Source of the DNA: a virus
Direction: 5' to 3' (one strand)
Length of the DNA: 28,919 nucleotides
IMG/VR virus record: IMGVR_UViG_3300042402_004692
Coordinates: 1-28,919 of that record
A program made the translations under genes and the position numbers. Every line of letters starts with the position of its first letter. Within the stretch, counting starts at the first letter, position 1. The notes under the pieces were generated by a model. It searched no databases. It was not told where the DNA came from and saw only the letters and a program-made list of their open reading frames with translations. Shown here piece by piece: positions 25,501-28,919 of this stretch.

Positions 25501-25948
25501 TTCTAACTATGATGGTACCACATTTAAGATAGATTCTAATAACTTTGGTAATGTCCCACTTAACCAATCACTATTAGGTGACAACGATACTTATGTAAAA
25601 AGTAAAACAAACAACTATTTCTGTCAGACTAATTCAAGTAATCAAGTTATTCCTGTTGGATATTTTAATAACGTACAAGACCCAATTTACGTTATTGCTA
25701 ACAAATTTATCAATTTATCTAAATCAGGTGGGGACCCATTCTTGTCTAATCTACAAACAACACAAATATTGGCAAGTAATATACCACAAACAACACTTCA
25801 AGAGTTTTCCAAGTTGTACATCACACAGTGGCCAAATATTGTTGACCAAAATGTTTACAATCAACTACAACCATCTGATAAAGCAACATTGGAATCGAAA
25901 ATTAAAGCAGCAATATTATTGGCGAACGCAAATGGTTTGAGTTCTTAA
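19541..25948 (+). CDS. Giant baseplate hub-like protein, 2135 residues
   Basis: The largest gene in the window. Near the N-terminus, GIKSIRVSTEMSLKTMVDISLVDIRGRALFE, ending in PFTLTIKGWYG (about 144-215), resembles the beta-barrel start of hub proteins. Near the C-terminus, CDVSMFGNALIQPKMYF then MFSGPYQILNVSHTIGVGSF (about 1810-1860) is typical of hub (gp27/VgrG-like) domains. About 1600 residues lie between these two halves, as if a large block were inserted into a hub fold. A last domain (about 1955-2135) reads NNFGNV, YFNNVQDPIYVIANKFINL, weakly like a glucosaminidase/lysozyme fold, but no catalytic Glu is evident. The start overlaps the gp53-like gene. A central baseplate role is well supported; the finer domain calls are inference. 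Confidence 0.68.
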   Translation: MAIDNENILVDFDYQNIIIIDPNKIIDNDGNVKERAVKHENLVMYANLECKVLPRTKLIIGATPNNTDLQTLSIASINFLNPGQKKFLDNSYTDQHTGKGTLKGEGVNQPSQTAVVNPKNSNEFYLNQTFLSEGKNQVTDTGLMGIKSIRVSTEMSLKTMVDISLVDIRGRALFELADASPYGVFFQFPYPPFTLTIKGWYGKAVRYKLQLLDFKSKFDAETGNFNIDLKFQPYQFTVINEIKLSDTLALPHMYEANTTLVSTPNTVTQNNVSTNAKLTRGYQKIREVYKEYKKKKLIDENLPEYTVYEFKEKLKTFITDILNNYQNQESLSALTNCEVYLNQLSEFKNTIYYNKDSWYNTNLYVQAPIVLSSYTSNNTVTYVKNFRYKKEIEDDTGLKNAAFAKLNSIISENLDKLSKNPTFGTSQTCNYTIKGVPTNSSIPLNISIKDFYYDKTDNTILTSDPIDYKISYQYAYNTSPSGSTDPNFIKFKTDLQTSLPSQSYFVFDGITEGDKSFIEKINDLEKELKTKKTQIENDLTNALKDTLELNLGFKPTIKNMAGILMASAEAFLRILDEVHKNAWNKRDDPTRRRAILDSVSNSASVDRPKIARANSPVFPWPQFIVEDNSNPSKTTYQVKYPGDYPAETGSNDYTIWPEVEFVEEYLYGFTQRNTNTNFITTQNQRINLPYTSLNSVEYPLTFELFSSTEDVKFIYEIYERVLTYAFYSKLNRQGSDENSVYNVIMDMETQNIKNALSTDNPFLIQLLKSYNFNALNFELILKHISNDGNGESWQNFRRGIYNTPYLKSVTETPFYLSSFEPPTQPVVGDSSKITSFLATTKNNDFDNTDIYPYVNVDWINKNLANSLSVQNDAKNAFNTNQTIFYNTDIVQTANFKQNSDSDFVRPFTYFYKTAPSDPSNTVTSRDTLYALYEDRSKNYDKQYFTEGNVNYIQYENELLYNQTTSLLNTPYFANAISVGVQNFRNKNLYPYKEAAYLFLNSLPLTTLREKYKTLDGPAVKELDYMFAAFKKFGSVHRLPYAWVLKYGSIWHRYKNWIETGFDFMTTPWDNFNANENFDPITQNPAKIYNLSGFTSISNQPVEISLQRDITSGFLTATKMDLGFYPKLANDFNLFYNGLELYDTYTDLEIQETIDSKKLYLNLSDNSLLNYDFGFDPADPNRALNISTLSTLVKDDLSGDYFITPSFGLSFNQTKYECFSGPAGQEKIKTEVKNNPAVFNGSVRMFWSMPNYGYFDNNRLGINSPDEYLKSMILDKPNQENFSLNGDITKYTKIDEVFSIFEKRVLDLFEEHFLNFSKCKYDYVNIIKRPEGSPASEDSILIKYRNFQLLATEMFRINKTNFLTENVSDVAIEQVKASQLVSIHDLIEKFINYDVLFDNGNPSFYNKRVFYSLTNLPLVDKIVPKSYFVDTPYSLPSLNGTTTLAQSQNAYPDEWRALETYVGFSTIPNLVYTDQGSFITDFFIDLDIAFSVDNIRDFAPIIKIFATQKLTDNTFNEFKLRNYLINYFEKCNLFKNNIINTLMPEVLKSLPNQIITPQPNKANYTGNIGRIETWEKIKALNDKWIAGNDYKENSLFEDFLFLDRASRNIGGEVYCDVVLWKDKLEESILKVPDRPLWLILRELIEASGFTVLDYAGYVNYYDVNDVTVRPNPSNQGSTSIANDIFGTFLNVDFRNSKSKIVCTFANEASKNLDIPNSDFRNDVFQLNRQSENPLIENQSKKQDWGQSNKLVAFNLDIGRQNQGVFTSFDVNMNSGQKTAEEIRMLEYTANQAGGINVTPQSQSMYNFYKYRVYTCDVSMFGNALIQPKMYFNLRNVPMFSGPYQILNVSHTIGVGSFTTTFSGTRQPVYEISAQDSYLQTIYKNFVTPLLNKAKTSTSSNITTNIIGQQTSKMATVTGPNTPSSSQCGQSLVSPFDTFVYSASTQTSIATSTVVSNIKSVVNLIPNNNLLTTNQKIALRYMTFIIGYISNYDGTTFKIDSNNFGNVPLNQSLLGDNDTYVKSKTNNYFCQTNSSNQVIPVGYFNNVQDPIYVIANKFINLSKSGGDPFLSNLQTTQILASNIPQTTLQEFSKLYITQWPNIVDQNVYNQLQPSDKATLESKIKAAILLANANGLSS

Positions 25949-25967
25949 ACATTTTACTAAATTGATA

Positions 25968-25974
25968 TATTTAT
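25968..25974 (+). promoter_or_regulatory. TATTTAT box of the 75-residue gene
   Basis: GATATATTTATAAATAAAC holds TATTTAT ending 15 bases before the ATG at 25990. The longer word TATTTATAAATA is palindromic, as at 2781. Confidence 0.55.
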
Positions 25975-25989
25975 AAATAAACAATTACT

Positions 25990-26217
25990 ATGAGTAACAC
26001 AAAATTAATTTTAGACAACTATTTAGGTAAAAATACTAGAATTTCTGAAAAAGACATGGGAGATGGAACTAAACAAGTTTGTGACTTGGATACAAACGAA
26101 TGTTACGTTTTAAGAATGAAAGATGGTCTTATAGAAAGAGTAGATAATACTATGAATAAATTTAAAAAAATCCAGGTTGAAACAAAATCAGGAATAAAAA
26201 CATTATTAAACGGTTAA
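25990..26217 (+). CDS. Hypothetical small protein, 75 residues
   Basis: I do not recognise a family. The protein is charged, with a central CDLDTNECYVLRMKDGLIERV stretch: two cysteines five residues apart, then a beta hairpin. It ends in a lysine-rich tail. It is followed after three bases by the next gene, so the two form an operon under the box at 25968. Its place after the hub gene suggests a virion or assembly factor, but the sequence does not show what it does. Confidence 0.65.
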   Translation: MSNTKLILDNYLGKNTRISEKDMGDGTKQVCDLDTNECYVLRMKDGLIERVDNTMNKFKKIQVETKSGIKTLLNG

Positions 26218-26220
26218 GAA

Positions 26221-26943
26221 ATGGGATTAGACAAAAAAATCTTGGAAGAAATTAGAAGGGTAAATTATATTACAAATTATATAACCGAACAAGGGGCTCC
26301 TGAAGATCCTTTGGCTGATTTAGCAGGAGCGCCAGAAGATCCAGCAGCAGGTGGAGTACCAACAGATCCGGCAGCAGGTGGAGCACCAACAGATCCGGCA
26401 GCAGGCGGAGCACCAACAGATCCGGCAGCAGGTGGAGCACCAACAGATCCGGCAGCAGGTGGAGCACCAGCGGCAGGTGGAGCACCAACTCCTGTTGATA
26501 CGGCAACAGATCCTGATGTTGAAGAAGTTGGTAAAGAAGGTGAAGAAGAAGACGAAGAATTGGATATCACCGATTTAGTAACGGCACAAAAAAATATTGA
26601 AGACAAACAAGAAGAATATTTCCAAAACTTGTTCAAACAATTAGAGGCTATGGATGCTAAACTAAAGGAAATGGATGGACTAACAAGTAAAATATCTTCA
26701 ATAGAAGATAAAATTGAAAGGTACAAACCAAAAACACCACAAGAAAAATTAGAACTTAGAAGTTTGGATTCAGGACCCTTCAAACAAAAACTTTCTGATT
26801 TCTTTGTAGACAAACAACAAGAAATGGAAAAATCAGGAAAAAATGAATATGTTTTGACAACTGATGAGGTAAAACAATTTTCACCTGGTCAAATCGAAGA
26901 TTCATTTAATGAATACGGACAAGACGACGACGATATGATGTAA
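26221..26943 (+). CDS. Acidic repeat-containing protein with coiled coil, probable virion or scaffold protein
   Basis: Encodes 240 residues. The N-terminal 20 residues are a basic helix. About 37-90 consist of nine-residue repeats of the type APTDPAAGG. A strongly acidic block (EEVGKEGEEEDEELDITDL) follows at about 100-118. A coiled coil (about 118-170) leads to a compact C-terminal domain containing KPKTPQEKLELRSLDSGPF and ending in an aspartate-rich tail. There is no catalytic motif. The flexible Pro/Ala/Gly linker joining a helix to a globular domain fits a structural or scaffold role. It shares a transcription unit with the preceding 75-residue gene and ends in a TTCG-loop hairpin. Confidence 0.7.
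   Translation: MGLDKKILEEIRRVNYITNYITEQGAPEDPLADLAGAPEDPAAGGVPTDPAAGGAPTDPAAGGAPTDPAAGGAPTDPAAGGAPAAGGAPTPVDTATDPDVEEVGKEGEEEDEELDITDLVTAQKNIEDKQEEYFQNLFKQLEAMDAKLKEMDGLTSKISSIEDKIERYKPKTPQEKLELRSLDSGPFKQKLSDFFVDKQQEMEKSGKNEYVLTTDEVKQFSPGQIEDSFNEYGQDDDDMM
26329..26490 (+). repeat. 27-bp tandem repeats coding APTDPAAGG
   Basis: About five copies of a 27-bp unit plus a shortened one, in frame, differing by a few bases (for example GGTGGA/GGCGGA and GTACCA/GCACCA). The tract is much richer in G and C than its surroundings. Near-identity of the central copies points to recent slippage, so copy number probably varies between relatives. Confidence 0.9.
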
Positions 26944-26945
26944 TT

Positions 26946-26970
26946 TGAAAGGGACATTCGTGTCCCTCTC
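26946..26970 (+). terminator. Hairpin with TTCG loop after the repeat protein gene
   Basis: AGGGACA and TGTCCCT form a perfect 7-bp stem around a TTCG loop, starting a few bases after the stop codon. The T-run is separated from the stem by a few bases (CTCAAAATTTTT), so termination may be weaker than after the sheath gene. Confidence 0.7.
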
Positions 26971-26988
26971 AAAATTTTTAAATGATTA

Positions 26989-27017
26989 TTGACTGCGACA
27001 CAAATTTTAATTATACT
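26989..27017 (+). promoter_or_regulatory. Sigma70-like promoter of gp32
   Basis: TTGACT (26989-26994), a 17-base spacer and TATACT (27012-27017) match the classical -35/-10 pattern. The typical TATTTAT box is missing here. That is expected if this replication gene is read early or mid infection by host polymerase while the tail genes are late. Confidence 0.55.
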
Positions 27018-27048
27018 TTCTATTGTAAACTTTTAATAAATAATATAT

Positions 27049-27912
27049 ATGGCGACAAACAATGTTTTAGATGCGGTTTTGGCTCAGTATGAGAACTCAA
27101 AACAAAGTGGTTCTTCTTCCACTTCAAAAATGTCACAAGAAGAAAGAATGAAAAAGTATTTTGCGGCTTTACTTAAAGATAATGAAAAACAAGCCCAAAA
27201 AAGAATCAGAATTTTACCTACAACCGATGGATCGTCACCCTTCAAAGAAGTGTGGTTCCATGAAATCTTAGTTGATGGTAAATGGCAAAAGTTTTACGAT
27301 CCAGGAAAAAATGACAACGAAAGATCACCACTAAATGAAGTGTATGATGAATTGATGTCAACAGGGAAAGAATCGGACAAAGAACTTGCAAAACAATACA
27401 AACCAAGAAAGTTTTATATTGTTAAAGTTATTGACCGTGATAATGAACAAGATGGACCAAAGTTTTGGAGATTCAAACACAACTACAAACAAGAAGGGAT
27501 ATTTGATAAAATTATACCAATCTATAAAGCTAAAGGTGACGTTGCCGACGCTAGTAACGGAAGGGACTTAATTCTTGAACTTACAAAGGCAAAAACCCCA
27601 AAAGGTGCGTTCTATACAGTAATACAAACTGTTATGTACGATGATCCGTCTCCTGTTCATTCAGAACAAGAAACTATGGATGAATGGATTAATGATGAGT
27701 TGACTTGGGAAGACGTTTATTCAAAAAAACCTACTGAGTATCTTGAAGCAATTGCAAGAGGTGAAACACCAAGATGGGATTCAGAAGCGGGTAAGTATGT
27801 TTATTCAAATGATGAAGAATCAAGTGTATCTATTGGTGGAAATAAAACAAGTGTTAATGATGTACAAGATCCACAAGTGAATGATGAAGTGGATGAAGAA
27901 TTACCATTTTAA
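27049..27912 (+). CDS. 32: Single-stranded DNA-binding protein, T4 gp32-like
   Basis: Encodes 287 residues (T4 gp32 has 301). The core has EERMKKYFAALLKDNEKQAQKRIRILP and an OB-fold strand pair at about 120-145 (PRKFYIVKVIDRD, then PKFWRFKH) rich in aromatic and basic residues for DNA stacking. The protein coats single-stranded DNA during replication and recombination and loads partners such as UvsX. There is no cysteine in the whole protein, so the structural zinc site of T4 gp32 is absent. The tail is acidic and ends in DEELPF, like the protein-binding tip of bacterial SSB (DDDIPF). It is bounded by a sigma70-like promoter and a strong terminator. The recombinase gene is two genes away. Confidence 0.9.
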   Translation: MATNNVLDAVLAQYENSKQSGSSSTSKMSQEERMKKYFAALLKDNEKQAQKRIRILPTTDGSSPFKEVWFHEILVDGKWQKFYDPGKNDNERSPLNEVYDELMSTGKESDKELAKQYKPRKFYIVKVIDRDNEQDGPKFWRFKHNYKQEGIFDKIIPIYKAKGDVADASNGRDLILELTKAKTPKGAFYTVIQTVMYDDPSPVHSEQETMDEWINDELTWEDVYSKKPTEYLEAIARGETPRWDSEAGKYVYSNDEESSVSIGGNKTSVNDVQDPQVNDEVDEELPF

Positions 27913-27928
27913 TTTCGTAAAAAAATGT

Positions 27929-27960
27929 AACGGGAGCAGTTTATTGTTCCCGTTTTTTTA
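27929..27960 (+). terminator. Terminator after gp32
   Basis: AACGGGAGCA and TGTTCCCGTT form a 10-bp stem with one G-T wobble and a 6-base loop, followed by a run of T. It begins 16 bases after the gp32 stop codon. Confidence 0.88.
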
Positions 27961-27984
27961 TCTATATTTTTTAAAAAAAATAAT

Positions 27985-28203
27985 ATGAATCCATTTATTG
28001 CAGAAAAACTTAAAGAAGCCCTTGTAAAAAAATACGAAGCAGAAATTGCCGATGCTGAAGCAAGATTGTATGTTTATTTTACTAATTCAGTTGGTATTGG
28101 AGAACATCCACAACATACTGAAGAAATGGACAAACTTGTTGAACAACTTACAAATTCAAATGACAAATTGAAAACCATTACAAAATTTAAAATTTACGAA
28201 TAA
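27985..28203 (+). CDS. Hypothetical helical protein, 72 residues
   Basis: A short, charged, all-helical protein with two predicted helices (AEKLKEALVKKYEAEIADAE and TEEMDKLVEQLTNSNDKLK) around a small central segment with VGIGEHPQH. No family recognised. It lies 2 bases before the UvsX start, so the two are co-translated, which hints at a recombination or replication accessory role. A weak TATCTAT box lies 19 bases upstream (27959-27965), less convincing than the TATTTAT copies elsewhere. Confidence 0.65.
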   Translation: MNPFIAEKLKEALVKKYEAEIADAEARLYVYFTNSVGIGEHPQHTEEMDKLVEQLTNSNDKLKTITKFKIYE

Positions 28204-28205
28204 AA

Positions 28206-28919
28206 ATGGCACTTAAAAAAAACGACTTTAGTTCGATAAAGAAAAAGTTTTCATCGGACGCAAAATACAAACCACAAAGATTTTTTGACTTAGGATCTGA
28301 ATTTCTAGATGCGGTTGGATTGCCAGGTCCGGCAATTGGTCACTTAAATATGTTACTTGGTCACTCGGACACAGGAAAAACAACCGCACTTATCAAAACC
28401 GCAGTAGACGCACAAAAGAAAGGTATTCTTCCTGTCTTTATTATCACTGAACAGAAATGGTCTTTTGAACACTCAAAACTTATGGGATTTGAATGTGAGG
28501 AAGTTGTGGATGAAGAAACAGGTGAATTGACATGGGATGGATTTTTCCTTTTCAACAATAACTTTGATTATATTGAACAAATCACGGAATACATTAATGA
28601 TTTATTAGACGCCCAAGAAAAGGGTGAATTAGATTATTCCCTTTGTATCATGTGGGATTCAGTAGGATCGGTTCCTTGTAAAATGACTTACGAGGGTAAA
28701 GGAGGTAAACAACACAATGCAAGTGTTTTAGCTGACAAAATTGGTATGGGTATCAACCAACGTATTTCAGGATCTCGTAAGGCGGATTCTAAATACGAAA
28801 ATACCTTAATCATTGTTAACCAACCTTGGGTAGAATTACCTGATAATCCATTTGGTCAACCTAAGATCAAAGCAAAAGGTGGTGAAGCAATTTGGTTAAA
28901 CTCTTCTTTGGTATTCTTA
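28206..28919 (+). CDS. uvsX: UvsX / RecA-type recombinase (5' part, runs off window)
   Basis: The first 238 codons of a RecA-family recombinase. The Walker A loop is GHSDTGKTT (residues 52-60) and the Walker B strand is LCIMWDSVGS, with D151. The region around KGGKQHNASVLADKIGMGINQR and the later LIIVNQPW is typical of T4-like UvsX. UvsX forms filaments on single-stranded DNA, exchanges strands and starts recombination-dependent replication together with gp32. Both genes are in this cluster. The ATG at 28206 is preceded by the stop of the small helical gene with two bases between them. Confidence 0.93.
   Translation, partial: MALKKNDFSSIKKKFSSDAKYKPQRFFDLGSEFLDAVGLPGPAIGHLNMLLGHSDTGKTTALIKTAVDAQKKGILPVFIITEQKWSFEHSKLMGFECEEVVDEETGELTWDGFFLFNNNFDYIEQITEYINDLLDAQEKGELDYSLCIMWDSVGSVPCKMTYEGKGGKQHNASVLADKIGMGINQRISGSRKADSKYENTLIIVNQPWVELPDNPFGQPKIKAKGGEAIWLNSSLVFL

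Noticed and set aside
26329-26490. CRISPR-like array
   Set aside because: The repeats are contiguous 27-bp units in frame with a protein and have no spacers between them.
26277-26813. Minus-strand open frame of 178 codons across the repeat protein
   Set aside because: Created by the low-complexity repeats read backwards (Ala/Gly/Pro-rich shadow); the plus-strand gene has the box, coupling and terminator.

Overview
The window reads as the tail and baseplate module of a T4-like contractile-tailed phage (myovirus), flanked by DNA-metabolism genes. Recognisable T4-type parts are a gp15-like tail terminator, gp18 sheath, gp19 tube, gp26-like protein, gp53-like wedge/LysM protein, gp32 single-strand DNA-binding protein and a UvsX/RecA recombinase. 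The DNA is strongly AT-rich. Start codons are preceded by A-rich leaders rather than Shine-Dalgarno sequences, which fits a phage of a Bacteroidota (flavobacterium-like) host. The host is an inference.

Layout. Positions 1-4609 are transcribed leftward: a three-part protein that runs off the left edge (HExxH peptidase, complete Mn-type superoxide dismutase, PD-(D/E)XK-like nuclease domain), a one-pass membrane/coiled-coil protein, a 100-residue unknown protein and an SNF2-family helicase. From 4622 to 25948 almost everything runs rightward: a probable neck protein, tail terminator, an oversized sheath (1107 aa), a HAD-family phosphatase-like protein, tail tube, gp26-like protein with a second overlapping frame behind it, a 664-aa tape-measure candidate, a 1612-aa baseplate protein, gp53-like protein and a 2135-aa hub-like protein. 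A small ribbon-helix-helix gene is inserted on the minus strand just before the sheath. Positions 25990-28919 hold two accessory proteins, gp32, a small unknown protein and the start of UvsX.

Expression. A heptamer, TATTTAT, stands 5, about 13-15 or about 36-38 bases before the first gene of nearly every transcription unit on both strands, often right behind a hairpin-plus-T-run terminator. It is probably the phage's own (late) promoter element. gp32 instead has a TTGACT-17-TATACT promoter, as expected for an early or middle gene.

Most noteworthy: (1) the peptidase-SOD-nuclease fusion, with every SOD metal ligand present; (2) an unannotated small coding frame (12148-12324) behind gp26 with no ATG, best explained by a +1/-2 programmed frameshift; (3) the TATTTAT promoter code and its spacing classes; (4) a HAD phosphatase gene between sheath and tube. 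No tRNA, CRISPR, integrase or insertion sequence was seen.
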